64,000 bases of DNA from an uncultured Pelagimonas sp. (GCF_947498515.1 NZ_CANMKO010000013.1:62001-126000), one strand, 5' to 3'; shown: positions 54,087-63,873, numbered from the stretch's first letter. Numbers and translations are program-made. The notes: generated by a model not told the origin, from the sequence alone.

Positions 54087-55316
54087 TCACACCCGCAATG
54101 TGCGCCAGCCATAAATCGCCAATCCTGTCATCCCAAGGGCCGCGCCCCAATAGGGCAAGCGCAGCGCCATTTCGCGGCCCAATGAGGGCTCAAAAATTGC
54201 AACAATTGCCCCGCCCAATAACGCTCCAATTGGAATCCCACCCCAGCCGAAAAAGCGATACACGCTGTTAACCCGCCCCAGCAGGTCGTCGGGGATCACC
54301 CGTTGGCGATACGATACCGTCACGATATTCCACAACAACGCCGCGAAGCTTTCGACAAACAATGCCCCGCCAACCACCCAAGGCGAAGAGGTCAGAGCAA
54401 TGGCCAGCATCGGCAGCGGAAACAAACCCAATGCCAACCATAGGCTCGGCCCCTGCCCGATGGCGGCAATCACCCGTGGCCCCAAAAGGCCACCAACAAC
54501 GCCGCCCAACGCAGCAGACGTCAAAAGCACGCCGTGCGCAGCCGCCGAAAGGCCCAGAATTTCCTGACTAACCAAGACCACAAGGGTCATCCCCATGATC
54601 GACAAGCCATTGAGCAACCCCAGCATCAATGCGAGTTTCAAAATCACCGGATGCGCGCGCATCCACGCCCAAGCTTCACGGGCTTCGTCGAGTGGGCTGC
54701 GTTGGATTCGAGCTTCACGGGCCTTGAGCGTTATGCCCGCCACCAAAATTGCCGCCACGGCAAAGCTAACTGCATCCAATAGGAACGGCAGTGGCAAGGC
54801 CAAGGCGATGAGAACACCGGCCAAAGGCGGGCCAATGAAATGCCCCATAACGTTTTCGACTGTCCAAAGTCGGCCATTTGCAGCCTCAAGGTCGTCGGGT
54901 TGCACGATCGAGGGCAACAGGGTTTGCGCGGCATTGTCGCGAAGCACCTCGGCGCTTCCCAACAAAAATGCCAACCCGGCCAGCGCCGCGATATAAAGAC
55001 CATCGCGCGCCGGCGGGAAATCCGCCACCGACAGGATCAAACCAATCACCGCCAATGTTAGAGCGAAACGCACCCAATCGCTGCGCAATATCAACTGCTT
55101 GCGGTCCCCACGATCGGTGATCACCCCGGCGGGAATGGAAAACAACAACCAAGGAAGGCGCACCGCCGCGCCAACCAAGGCAATCAACATCGGGTCGCGG
55201 GTGATGAGCGTCGCAAGCCATGGAAAGGCCAAAGCCGACACCCCATCGCCTAGATTGGTCACCGCCGATGCGGTCAAAAGCCGCCCGTACCCCGGATTTC
55301 TCGAAAACAAAGACAT
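54087..55316 (-). CDS. MFS transporter (putative exporter)
   Basis: A 409-residue protein with about 12 hydrophobic segments and the MFS loop GVITDRGDRKQL between helices 2 and 3. It is of the enterobactin-exporter/macrolide-efflux type (SVADFPPARDG..., RQRVIPDDLLGRVNSVYRF). Substrate unknown. It is followed upstream by the HxlR regulator in the same direction, which may control it. Confidence 0.85.
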   Translation of the reverse strand: MSLFSRNPGYGRLLTASAVTNLGDGVSALAFPWLATLITRDPMLIALVGAAVRLPWLLFSIPAGVITDRGDRKQLILRSDWVRFALTLAVIGLILSVADFPPARDGLYIAALAGLAFLLGSAEVLRDNAAQTLLPSIVQPDDLEAANGRLWTVENVMGHFIGPPLAGVLIALALPLPFLLDAVSFAVAAILVAGITLKAREARIQRSPLDEAREAWAWMRAHPVILKLALMLGLLNGLSIMGMTLVVLVSQEILGLSAAAHGVLLTSAALGGVVGGLLGPRVIAAIGQGPSLWLALGLFPLPMLAIALTSSPWVVGGALFVESFAALLWNIVTVSYRQRVIPDDLLGRVNSVYRFFGWGGIPIGALLGGAIVAIFEPSLGREMALRLPYWGAALGMTGLAIYGWRTLRV

Positions 55317-55347
55317 GGTCGCCAACCTGATCCAATCGGGCCGCGCG

Positions 55348-55800
55348 TCAAGCCTCGGCCGCGGGCAATCCTTTATCGACCTTGTCGATTTCCGCCTCGT
55401 ACCATGCGATTGTGCCTTTGGGGTCACTGCGAAAAGCGGGGGCAAAGCTTGGCGGTGCGGCGCTACAAGGGTCAAATTCGGTTGACCAGACCATCATGCC
55501 CAACAAGGCCGGAAGAAGCGCGCGCGATTTATCCGTTGGCCGGTAAAACACCTTGTTGCGCGCCGTGCTATCCACATGCCGGGTGAGCATTCCGGTTTCG
55601 ACAAAATGCGCCAAACGGCTGGCCAGTATATTGGTCGAGATGCCCTCATCTGAGGCCAGAAATTCGCCGTAATAGCGTTTGCCGTGCAACAACACGTCCC
55701 GCAACAAAACGAAACTCCATTTGTCACCAAACACACCGGCCGCATAGCGCACCGGACACCCATTCCACGGAGTTTTGTCAGCTTTTGTCATGAAGATCAT
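55348..55800 (-). CDS. HxlR-type transcriptional regulator
   Basis: The 150-residue protein has the HxlR winged-helix start CPVRYAAGVFGDKWSFVLLR and GISTNILASRLAHFVETGML. HxlR proteins often respond to redox or aldehyde stress via a conserved Cys, and Cys15 is in the usual place. It is divergent from the VOC/MAPEG pair across two operator-like repeats. ATG 55800 or 55791. Confidence 0.9.
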   Translation of the reverse strand: MIFMTKADKTPWNGCPVRYAAGVFGDKWSFVLLRDVLLHGKRYYGEFLASDEGISTNILASRLAHFVETGMLTRHVDSTARNKVFYRPTDKSRALLPALLGMMVWSTEFDPCSAAPPSFAPAFRSDPKGTIAWYEAEIDKVDKGLPAAEA

Positions 55801-55814
55801 CTAGCGCAAAATCT

Positions 55815-55871
55815 TTCGCTTGCAAAACAAAAGTGAATCGCCCATCAATTCACTTGCAAATAACAAGTGAT
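55815..55871. promoter_or_regulatory. Two HxlR operator-like inverted repeats
   Basis: Site 1 (55815-55837) is TTCGCTTG-(8)-AAGTGAA with one mismatch between arms. Site 2 contains a perfect TCACTTG-(7)-CAAGTGA (55850-55870). They share TTCRCTTGCAAA and lie 34 bp apart in the HxlR/VOC divergent region. Confidence 0.7.
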
Positions 55872-55889
55872 ATACTGAAAGGACCCGCC

Positions 55890-56234
55890 ATGCATTCCCC
55901 CTTTGTTTGGTTTGACAATATTGGCCCCAAACGCGCCAAAACCACTGATTTCCTGGCCAAAACCTTTGGCTGGCAGCCCCAAGACATTGGCCCAATGACG
56001 TTTCTTACCAATGACGGTGACAAACCCTTTGCCGCCACCTGTGACGAGATGCCCGACATCTCCGGCTGGGTTCCCTATGTCGAAGTCGAGGATCTAAGCG
56101 CCGAAACCACCAAGGCCGTCGCCAATGGGGCCTTGATTGTTGCCGAAGGTTTGCAAGGGCCGGCGGGTACGGCGACCTTTATCCGCGACCCAGGCGGTGC
56201 GGTTTTGGCGATCTGGAAACGGGCTGCATCATGA
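55890..56234 (+). CDS. VOC-family protein
   Basis: From ATG 55890 (AAAGGA upstream) the 114-residue protein is a single VOC domain: FVWFDNIGPKRAKTTDFLAK at the start and FIRDPGGAVLAIWK at the end. Related small VOC proteins are called glyoxalase or bleomycin-resistance-like; activity is unclear. It overlaps MAPEG by ATGA. Confidence 0.85.
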   Translation: MHSPFVWFDNIGPKRAKTTDFLAKTFGWQPQDIGPMTFLTNDGDKPFAATCDEMPDISGWVPYVEVEDLSAETTKAVANGALIVAEGLQGPAGTATFIRDPGGAVLAIWKRAAS

Positions 56235-56617
56235 TTGCCCCTGTTACGCTTTACTTCGTCGCTGGCTTTGCTTTGATCCATGTGGTGATCACCATGTTGG
56301 TCGGTGCGGCCCGCGTCCCCAACCAAATCCACTTTTATGACGAAGGCGATCTTGCTCTGCGCCGCAACATGCGCGCCCATGCCAATTTCACCGAAAACCT
56401 GCCGATGGCTTTGATCGCCATGGCCGCCGCGGAATTATCGGGAACACCAGCGGTGTGGATTGTCCTTGGCGGGCTGGTTTTGCTGGCTGGGCGGGGGATG
56501 CATTACCATATCATCCGCACCAAGGGCTGGGGCCCAACCCGCGCCGTGTCCATGTTGATGACACTGATCCCCATCGCTGGATTTGCGGGTGTGACGCTCT
56601 GGAATCTCACGACTTGA
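56231..56617 (+). CDS. MAPEG-family membrane protein
   Basis: The 128-residue protein has four hydrophobic segments and the MAPEG signature RRNMRAHANFTENLPMAL (residues 44-61). MAPEG proteins conjugate glutathione or handle lipid oxidants at membranes. Its start overlaps the VOC stop by 4 bp, so both are made together, probably under HxlR. Confidence 0.9.
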   Translation: MIAPVTLYFVAGFALIHVVITMLVGAARVPNQIHFYDEGDLALRRNMRAHANFTENLPMALIAMAAAELSGTPAVWIVLGGLVLLAGRGMHYHIIRTKGWGPTRAVSMLMTLIPIAGFAGVTLWNLTT

Positions 56618-56735
56618 GCAATGGCACTGGCCCCAATGTGGGCCAGTTCCGGTAATTCCCCCTCACCTGCCCTCTGGTTGTTCGGGCTTGGGATGACTAA
56701 GTTGGCCCCAAGGTCAGGTGAGAGGGCAGAATTCT

Positions 56736-58151
56736 ATGGTAATTGGCGCAATTGCGGAGTCGGTAAGCCGCAGTGTCGGCAATGTGACGGACACGCTCTC
56801 CGAGACCTTCATGGAGCCGACCATCCGCCTTGGCGTCACTGGTTTGGCGCGGGCCGGTAAGACGGTGTTTATCACCTCCTTGGTGGCCAACCTGTTGGAT
56901 CGCGGGCGCATGTCGCAGTTGGTAGCCCAATCCGAGGGCCGCATCTTGTCGGCCTATCTGCAACCCCAGCCCGATGACACAATCCCCCGGTTTGACTATG
57001 AAAACCACCTTGGCGATTTGACATCACGCACGCCAAGCTGGCCTGACAGCACCCGTTCGATTTCCGAGTTACGCTTGTCACTCAAGGTGCAACCAACCGG
57101 TATGTTGTCCGGGTTTCAAGGGCCGCGCACCGTCCACCTTGATATCGTCGATTATCCGGGTGAATGGCTTTTGGACCTGTCTTTGCTCGATAAATCCTAT
57201 GCGGATTGGTCGTCTGAAATGTTGACCCGTATGGCGCATCGCCCCGATGGCCCCGCCTATGTCGATATGGCCCGCAACGAACCTAGCACCGACAATTTGG
57301 ACGAATCTCGCGCCCGCGCCTTGACCGAAACCTATACTGCCGCACTACATGTGGCGCGAAACGCCGGGTTTTCAGATTGCTCACCGGGGCGGTTCCTTTT
57401 GCCCGGTGAATTGGCCGGTTCGCCGGTTTTAACCTTTGCGCCGCTGCCACCCAAGGGAACGGTGCCGCGAAAATCGCTTTGGCGCGAGATGGAACGCCGG
57501 TTTGAGGCATACAAATCCCGCGTCGTGAAACCGTTTTTTCGCGATCATTTTTCGCGCATTGATCGTCAGGTCGTGCTTGTCGATGCGCTTGGCGCGATCC
57601 ACGCCGGGCCGCGCGCGGTTGAGGATTTGCGCCAGACCATGGCCGATATTCTCACGGCCTACCGCCCCGGTGCCAACGCGTTTTTGACCAATCTGTTGCT
57701 TGGCAAACGGGTAGAGAAAATCCTCTTTGCGGCGACCAAGGCCGACCATTTGCATCACTCGCAGCACCCGCGCCTGACCGGCATTATGGAGGCGATGACC
57801 CGCGAAGCCCGCGACCGGGCCCGCTTTGCCGGGGCAGAAACGCAAGCTTTGTCGCTCGCTAGTCTGCGCGCTACCACAGAACAAACCATTTCGCATGGTG
57901 GGCGTGACCTTGATTGCGTGCGGGGCACTTTGCTGAAGACCGGCAAACAGGCGGCGTTTTTTCCCGGTGAATTGCCCCAAGACCCAACTCATTTGTTGGG
58001 GCCCGCCCGTGACGGGGCCGAGGCGTGGTTGGGGCAAGATTACGAGGTGATGAATTTCGCCCCCGCCCTGCTCACCCTCAAACCCGGCGAAGGCCCGCCG
58101 CATATCCGCCTTGACCGCGCTGCGCAGTTCTTGATCGGTGACAAGCTATGA
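56736..58151 (+). CDS. ycjX: YcjX-family GTPase-like protein
   Basis: The 471-residue protein has a P-loop GLARAGKTVFITS and DYPGEWLLD as a possible Walker B/G3 region, typical of the YcjX (DUF463) family, whose role is thought to be in stress or cell-envelope function. ATG 56736 is chosen; the frame also has a GTG at 56718. It is followed by a GNAT gene (ATGA overlap) and ycjF, the usual partner. Confidence 0.9.
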   Translation: MVIGAIAESVSRSVGNVTDTLSETFMEPTIRLGVTGLARAGKTVFITSLVANLLDRGRMSQLVAQSEGRILSAYLQPQPDDTIPRFDYENHLGDLTSRTPSWPDSTRSISELRLSLKVQPTGMLSGFQGPRTVHLDIVDYPGEWLLDLSLLDKSYADWSSEMLTRMAHRPDGPAYVDMARNEPSTDNLDESRARALTETYTAALHVARNAGFSDCSPGRFLLPGELAGSPVLTFAPLPPKGTVPRKSLWREMERRFEAYKSRVVKPFFRDHFSRIDRQVVLVDALGAIHAGPRAVEDLRQTMADILTAYRPGANAFLTNLLLGKRVEKILFAATKADHLHHSQHPRLTGIMEAMTREARDRARFAGAETQALSLASLRATTEQTISHGGRDLDCVRGTLLKTGKQAAFFPGELPQDPTHLLGPARDGAEAWLGQDYEVMNFAPALLTLKPGEGPPHIRLDRAAQFLIGDKL

Positions 58152-58684
58152 GCGCGATCTTCCTCCGCCCGGCCCATGACATGGACGCCGGAAGGCTTGG
58201 CGCGCTGATCACCGCCGCCGTGGCCGCCCATGATTGGAAACCCCTTTTGCACAGCGCCGCCGAGGATATCGCCCATGCGGGCCATATGATTGACCGAGGT
58301 TGGATCACGGTTGCCGAAGACGAAACCGGTCAGATCACCGGCTTTATCTCGCGCGATGGGACCTATGTGCATGCCCTGTTTATCGCCGAAGCCGCGCAAG
58401 GGGCCGGTGTTGGCAGCGCCCTGTTGGATCATGCCAAAACGCAGGTAGATCAGCTCGACCTTTGGACCTTTGTCGCCAATCGCGGTGCGCGGCGGTTCTA
58501 TAAACGCAGCGGGTTTAGCGAGGTTGAACGCGGTGACGGCTCGGGCAACGAAGAAGGTTTGCCCGACATTCATCTGCTTTGGGAAAAACCCAAAGTTGAC
58601 GCCCCAACCAAGGACGCACCGGTCGACAAGACCGATGCGGTTGAGAAAACAGACCGAGTTGAAATGGAGGACGCACATGACTGA
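58148..58684 (+). CDS. GNAT-family N-acetyltransferase
   Basis: The 178-residue protein has the GNAT acetyl-CoA loop AAQGAGVGSALLDHAK and a RRFYKRSGF motif. Residues 147-178 are a charged Asp/Lys tail. It is embedded between ycjX and ycjF with 4- and 8-bp overlaps, so it is co-translated with them. Its substrate is unknown. Confidence 0.88.
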   Translation: MSAIFLRPAHDMDAGRLGALITAAVAAHDWKPLLHSAAEDIAHAGHMIDRGWITVAEDETGQITGFISRDGTYVHALFIAEAAQGAGVGSALLDHAKTQVDQLDLWTFVANRGARRFYKRSGFSEVERGDGSGNEEGLPDIHLLWEKPKVDAPTKDAPVDKTDAVEKTDRVEMEDAHD

Positions 58685-59690
58685 TCCCAAAGGCCCCGTC
58701 CTCATCAATCTAGAAGAAGACACCAGCCCCACACCGTCCCCATCCGATGTGCCACCGGTACCAGACACCGCCGACGGCATCGCCCCTCAAGGGCAAGCCA
58801 TGACCACAATTGCGACCCTGGCGGCGCGCCAACCCTCGAAACTGGCGCGATGGTTTTGGCGGTTGTTGGGGGCCTTGCTGGGCACGGTTATCTCGATTGC
58901 CGCGTGGAACTACGCCACCTCTTTGATTGCCGCGAACCCGGTTCTTGGCTGGGCAGTTACCGGATTGATCGCGCTGTTTGTGCTCGTCTGCCTGATGATT
59001 GCGATCAAGGAACTGTCGGCCTTTGCCCGACTTGCCAAAATCGACGCGCTTCACCGCGCCGCCGATTCAGCTTTGGCCGACGATAGTCTTGAAGGTGCAC
59101 GAAAAGTGACGACGCAATTGCTGGCGTTGTATCACGGGCGCGACGACCTGCGCTGGGGGGCCGAACGATTGGCCGAGCGCAAGGACGAAATTTTTGACGC
59201 GTCTGGCTTGCTTGGCTTGGCCGAGACCGAGTTGCTTGCCCCGCTTGACCTCGCCGCCCAGCGCGAAGTCGAAGCCGCCGCCCGGCAGGTCGCCACCGTA
59301 ACTGCGCTGGTGCCCTTGGCGCTGGCCGATGTGGCGGCGGCCCTCACCGCGAACCTGCGGATGATCCGGCGGATTGCCGAAATCTATGGTGGCCGCTCGG
59401 GTACGCTTGGCAGCTGGCGATTGACCAAAGCCGTGATGTCGCATCTGGTTGCGACTGGGGCGGTGGCCGTCGGCGACGATATGCTTGAACCGATCCTGGG
59501 GGGCGGGTTGTTGGGCAAACTGTCCCGCCGCTTTGGCGAAGGTTTGGTGAACGGCTCGCTTACTGCGCGGGTCGGCGTCGCCGCGATTGAGGTCTGCCGG
59601 CCCCTTCCCTTTACCGCCTCCAAACGCCCGTCGGTTTCTGCTATCATCAGGCAGGCCTTTGGCGGGTTATTTTCGTCAGACAAAGGCTGA
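58677..59690 (+). CDS. ycjF: YcjF/TIGR01620-family membrane protein
   Basis: From ATG 58677 (GGAGG upstream) the 337-residue protein has two membrane helices (LLGALLGTVISIAAWNYA and LGWAVTGLIALFVLVCLM) and the DUF697-type domain. It is the usual companion of YcjX; the frame open to 58470 is inside GNAT. The pair is a conserved two-gene module, split here by GNAT. Confidence 0.88.
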   Translation: MTDPKGPVLINLEEDTSPTPSPSDVPPVPDTADGIAPQGQAMTTIATLAARQPSKLARWFWRLLGALLGTVISIAAWNYATSLIAANPVLGWAVTGLIALFVLVCLMIAIKELSAFARLAKIDALHRAADSALADDSLEGARKVTTQLLALYHGRDDLRWGAERLAERKDEIFDASGLLGLAETELLAPLDLAAQREVEAAARQVATVTALVPLALADVAAALTANLRMIRRIAEIYGGRSGTLGSWRLTKAVMSHLVATGAVAVGDDMLEPILGGGLLGKLSRRFGEGLVNGSLTARVGVAAIEVCRPLPFTASKRPSVSAIIRQAFGGLFSSDKG

Positions 59691-59700
59691 GGTTTGCGCC

Positions 59701-59744
59701 CAAATTCCATACATGGAATTTGCAAAATCCTTGCAAGGATTTTG
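59701..59744. repeat. Tandem pair of 22-bp palindromes, opposite order
   Basis: 59701-59722 (CAAATTCCAT-AC-ATGGAATTTG) directly adjoins 59723-59744 (half CAAAATCCTTG, perfect palindrome). These are the same two unit types as at 50008-50051 in reversed order, 10 bp after the ycjF stop. Confidence 0.9.
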
Positions 59745-59847
59745 GGTGTGCACGTTGAAACCCTAACGTTTTGAGGGTCAGGTTTGCCGCACCTTCCCCC
59801 AGCTGTCATAGCACGGTATCCTTCGTCAAATTACGTGGGATTTAAAG

Positions 59848-62661
59848 ATGATAGATGAAGCGGTTTTGCTGATCGGCCTTGCGGTTCTGACCATTCCGGC
59901 GGGGTTGATTTGGCTTGCGGTTTCTCATCTCCGCCTACGTCGCGAAGTCAAAATGCTGCGCACTGCTGTTGACGCCCTTGGCCACCCGCCTGCTCCCAAA
60001 CCTTTTGCCCCAGTTGCGACGGCTGAAAATGTCGTCCCTCTCACCCAAACAGCCGACGCTCCAAGCACCAGCTCTGATGACGCGCCCTTACCAACACCGA
60101 CCCGCCCACCTGTTTGGGACAGGCCACACAAAGACATCCCACCCAAATCCGCCCGCGAACCGGTTGTCTTCAAAAGGGAACAGTTGGACGCACTCCTGAC
60201 ATGGCTGCCCGAGAACTGGTTCTACGCGGTCGCGGCCCTGTCTCTCGCGCTTTCTGGTATATTCCTTGTCCAATACGGTATTGAAACCGGCTTACTCAGC
60301 CCGGCAGCGCGGGTTGCCTCTGCTCTCGGATTTGGCCTTGTCCTGATCGGCGCTGGCGAATGGATTAGGCGGCGGTTTGGCGATTCAGAAGCCAGCAGCA
60401 CCGCCTACCTTCCCTCAGTCCTTAGCGGTGCCGGCCTTGTTACATTGATGGGTGGCATTCTGTCGGCCCGCATGCTCTACGATATGATCGACCCGGGCGC
60501 CGCCCTATTCGCGCTATTTAGCGTGGCGATCGGGGCAATGATTTTGGGCTGGTTTCACGGGGCTTTGTTGGCCGCCATCGGTGTGATCGGCGGCATCGCG
60601 GCCCCGTTCCTTGTCGGTGGAAGCAGCGACAGGCCGGAATGGCTCTTTGTCTATTTCGCTCTGATGGTCGGGCTTGGCCTTGCGATTGACACCGTCAAAC
60701 GCTGGGCTTGGATAAGTGTATTGGCGCTTGTGTGCGGTACGGTGGCGGGTGGTCTTTTGTGGTTTGGCGAAACCGGGTCTGCATCCCTCTCTGCGGCCTA
60801 TGCCGGGTTCGCGGTCGTGTTGGTGATTTTGGTCGTTCTGATCCCTGCCCGCGGAGTGATGCCGGATCATCAAGGGGCCTGTGCACTCGAAGCGCTCTAT
60901 GGGTCTGTCATCCGTAGCAAAACCAGCCGCTGGCCCATTTTCCCCGCCCGCCTATCCGGTGTCATGAGCCTGACCTGCTGTGCCATCCTGTTTGTCACAG
61001 CGATGGACAGTAGCGGCAATTTCTGGCTCAACATATGCCTTGCCTCGGGCTTGACCGCTCTGTTCACCGTCTGGGCGCGCCCTGCACCGGCGATCCAAGA
61101 CCATGCGCTTGCCCCAGCTTTGACCCTTTTGGCCCTGCTTGGATCGTGGGATACCACTTACCTTGTCCTACAGGACCTCAGCGCCGGTTTGGCCGCTCAA
61201 GACGGGCAAACCGAAACCCGCCTGCCTATGGATATCACTTGGGCGCTGCTTGCAGCGATTGTGCCAAGCGTTTTGGCGGCGTGGCACAGCTTAAAAACCG
61301 AGAGGTTTGCCACCTTCTGGGCTGCTGGTGCGGTGCTTTTGGCCCCCTTGGCGGGTTTGGCCTTGGAATTAACGTGGCAGCCCATAACATCAATCGGGGC
61401 ATGGCCTTGGGCCTTTCATGCGCTCGCCCTTGCGGTGTTGATGACCCTATTCGCCACACAATTCGCCAAAGCCGACGCTTTTGACAAAACCCGCACCTCG
61501 CTTGCGGTGATCTCGGCGTTGGCGTGTTTGGCCTTTGCCGTGGGTGTCGTGCTGTTTGACGCGGCCCTAACCCTCGCCCTTGCCGCCACAGTCTTGGCCG
61601 CGACCCTGCTAGATCGACGCTTTAACCTGCCCTTGATGGGGGTCTATATTTCGGCGGGGATTATCGCGATCGGCTATCGCCTTGTGATTGACCCCGGTCT
61701 GGATTGGGCGATCAACGCACCCGTCTTCCAAATGCTGGCCGCCTACGGGGGCACAACCGCCGCGCTTGTCGCCGGTTACTTTGTGATCGCCCCAATGGAC
61801 CGGCCCCGCTCCAAAGTGTTTTTGGAAAGCGCCGCCCTTTCGGTTGGTGGCATGACCCTGAGCCTAACGCTTTTCCATGTGCTGGATGCCGTGGCCGGGC
61901 GCGGAGATCACAGCCTTCATTGGGAATTTGGGCTACATGCCACGATCTTCATCGGCCTTGTGTTGGCACAAGTGCTCCGTATGGAACTTGGGGGCAAAAT
62001 GCGTTGGATGCGCATGTCCTTGGCGGCCATTTATGCCCTCTTTGCCCTTGGTACATTGGCGTTTGGAGTGAGCGTTGTCAGCCCGCTATTTGGCCATCTG
62101 CTCGTCGATCAATCTGTGGTCGGTCTGCCGCTGCTGAACACTTTGATCCCGGCTTATTTGATACCAGCGCTGGCGCTTGGGTTTGGGGCTTTGCGCCTCT
62201 CCGCCACGCGCAAAAGGCTACGCATTGGCTTTGCCACGCTGTCCATCGCCATGGCCGCCTATTGGGCCGTGTTGGCGATCCGGCATTTTTGGCGCGGGTC
62301 TGACCAGATGCCGATGTCTTTTGGCGTTACTCAGCCCGAGCTATATAGCTACACCGTCGCCCTGTTGCTCACTGGCGCGGCGCTGTTTTATCAGGCTTTG
62401 GCCCGTCAATCGGACCGCCTGCGTCAGGCAGGTGTCGTGGTCATCGGCCTTGCCGTCGCCAAGGTGTTTTTGATCGACATTTCAGGGCTACAGGGGCTGA
62501 CGCGAGTGTTTTCCTTCCTCCTTCTCGGGCTGTCATTGGCCGGTTTGGCGTGGTTGAACCGCTGGGTGCAATTGCGCACGGACGACCCGGACAAAGACCC
62601 CGACGATCCAGCCCCCGTTCCCGCCCCGAACACAGACCCGGAAATTGATCGGCTGGATTGA
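59848..62661 (+). CDS. DUF2339 multi-spanning membrane protein
   Basis: The 937-residue protein has an N-terminal anchor and coiled region, a Pro-rich linker (about 60-105) and then some 25 hydrophobic segments. The block GLVLIGAGEWIRRRFGD and the following repeats fit DUF2339. Function unknown. ATG 59848 follows GTGGGATTTAAAG. Confidence 0.85.
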   Translation: MIDEAVLLIGLAVLTIPAGLIWLAVSHLRLRREVKMLRTAVDALGHPPAPKPFAPVATAENVVPLTQTADAPSTSSDDAPLPTPTRPPVWDRPHKDIPPKSAREPVVFKREQLDALLTWLPENWFYAVAALSLALSGIFLVQYGIETGLLSPAARVASALGFGLVLIGAGEWIRRRFGDSEASSTAYLPSVLSGAGLVTLMGGILSARMLYDMIDPGAALFALFSVAIGAMILGWFHGALLAAIGVIGGIAAPFLVGGSSDRPEWLFVYFALMVGLGLAIDTVKRWAWISVLALVCGTVAGGLLWFGETGSASLSAAYAGFAVVLVILVVLIPARGVMPDHQGACALEALYGSVIRSKTSRWPIFPARLSGVMSLTCCAILFVTAMDSSGNFWLNICLASGLTALFTVWARPAPAIQDHALAPALTLLALLGSWDTTYLVLQDLSAGLAAQDGQTETRLPMDITWALLAAIVPSVLAAWHSLKTERFATFWAAGAVLLAPLAGLALELTWQPITSIGAWPWAFHALALAVLMTLFATQFAKADAFDKTRTSLAVISALACLAFAVGVVLFDAALTLALAATVLAATLLDRRFNLPLMGVYISAGIIAIGYRLVIDPGLDWAINAPVFQMLAAYGGTTAALVAGYFVIAPMDRPRSKVFLESAALSVGGMTLSLTLFHVLDAVAGRGDHSLHWEFGLHATIFIGLVLAQVLRMELGGKMRWMRMSLAAIYALFALGTLAFGVSVVSPLFGHLLVDQSVVGLPLLNTLIPAYLIPALALGFGALRLSATRKRLRIGFATLSIAMAAYWAVLAIRHFWRGSDQMPMSFGVTQPELYSYTVALLLTGAALFYQALARQSDRLRQAGVVVIGLAVAKVFLIDISGLQGLTRVFSFLLLGLSLAGLAWLNRWVQLRTDDPDKDPDDPAPVPAPNTDPEIDRLD

Positions 62662-62735
62662 TCCAGCGCATGGTTGCCCGACATTGAGAATGCCACGGTG
62701 CCATGGGGTTTTGCCCCTAGCCAAGGATGATCTTC

Positions 62736-63464
62736 ATGCCCAGCAACCCAACACCACTGGAACATGGCCACTCACAGGCCGAGATTGACGCCCGTTTGGC
62801 GCAACCACCGGGCCGGGGCGATTTGCGCGACATTGTGTACGGGGCGATTGACGGATCGATCACCACCTTTGCCATCGTGGCCGGGGTGGCTGGGGCTGGC
62901 TTGTCGCCCTATATTGTCGTGGCTCTTGGAGTGGCGAATGTGCTGGCCGATGGGTTTTCCATGGCGGCGGGCAACTATTCCGCCACCAAGGCCGAACTTG
63001 ATGACATCAAACGCCTACGGGCCGTTGAAGAACGCCATATCCGGGTTGACCCAGAGGGTGAGCGTCGTGAATTGCGCAGCATTCTGGCGCAAAAGGGCCT
63101 TTCGGGGCAAACTTTGGACGAAGCGGTCGATCAGCTCGCCGCAAGTCGCGAGACATGGATCGCAACCATGCTTGAAGGGGAATATGGATTGGCCTCGGTT
63201 GACCCGCACCCGATGCGCGCCGCTCTGGTGACCTTTGGTGCCTTCTTGATCGCCGGGTTGATCCCGCTCTTGCCGTTCCTGCTTGGGCTGGCCTCGGCCT
63301 TTCCGGCTTCGGTTGTCCTCACCCTGATCGGCTTCTTCGGCATCGGGACGCTCAAAAGCCGCTGGTCGCTAAGCCCATGGTGGCGATCTGGGTTGGAAAC
63401 TCTGGCCATAGGCTCGGTTGCCGCCGGGATTGCCTTTGGCGTTGGGTCGCTTTTTCACATCTAA
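62736..63464 (+). CDS. VIT1/CCC1-family transporter
   Basis: From ATG 62736 (AAGGA 8 bp upstream) the 242-residue protein has five hydrophobic segments with GAIDGSITTFAIVAGVAG, GVANVLADGFSMAAGNY and the cytosolic ExxE-rich loop LRAVEERHIRVDPEGER. VIT1/CCC1 proteins move Fe2+/Mn2+ across membranes. Confidence 0.92.
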   Translation: MPSNPTPLEHGHSQAEIDARLAQPPGRGDLRDIVYGAIDGSITTFAIVAGVAGAGLSPYIVVALGVANVLADGFSMAAGNYSATKAELDDIKRLRAVEERHIRVDPEGERRELRSILAQKGLSGQTLDEAVDQLAASRETWIATMLEGEYGLASVDPHPMRAALVTFGAFLIAGLIPLLPFLLGLASAFPASVVLTLIGFFGIGTLKSRWSLSPWWRSGLETLAIGSVAAGIAFGVGSLFHI

Positions 63465-63576
63465 CGCCCCTTTATCCATGGGTCAGGAATACGTGACTGT
63501 GCCAGTTACCTTTGCTGACTTAGGGTCAGTTTAAAGATCAGAAGCGATTCACATTTCATTTTATCGGAGGTCAGAA

Positions 63577-63873
63577 ATGGCCGATTTTTTCACGGTGTCC
63601 GACGCGGACACCCTCTATAGACTTGTCGGCGTGTTGGGGTTTGCAGCCTATGTCTGCGTCTACACCTGCCTGACTCTGCGTATTCTCAGCAGTGAAAGCA
63701 TCCGCTATTTTGCCTTTAACACCTGCGCTGCCACTTTGGTTTTGATCAGCCTGAGCCATGAATTCAATCTGGCCTCGGCGTTGATTCAAGTGTTCTGGAT
63801 TGTCCTTGGTATCATTGGCATCACTTTGCGCGTCATGCTGCGTTGGCAGGACACCCTATTGTGCCGGCGGTAA
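63577..63873 (+). CDS. Small CBU_0592-like membrane protein
   Basis: The 98-residue protein has three hydrophobic helices (YRLVGVLGFAAYVCVYTCLT, NTCAATLVLISLSHEF, LIQVFWIVLGIIGITLRVM) in the layout of small CBU_0592-like membrane proteins. Function unknown. GGAGG precedes the ATG. Its end overlaps the convergent partial gene. Confidence 0.75.
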   Translation: MADFFTVSDADTLYRLVGVLGFAAYVCVYTCLTLRILSSESIRYFAFNTCAATLVLISLSHEFNLASALIQVFWIVLGIIGITLRVMLRWQDTLLCRR

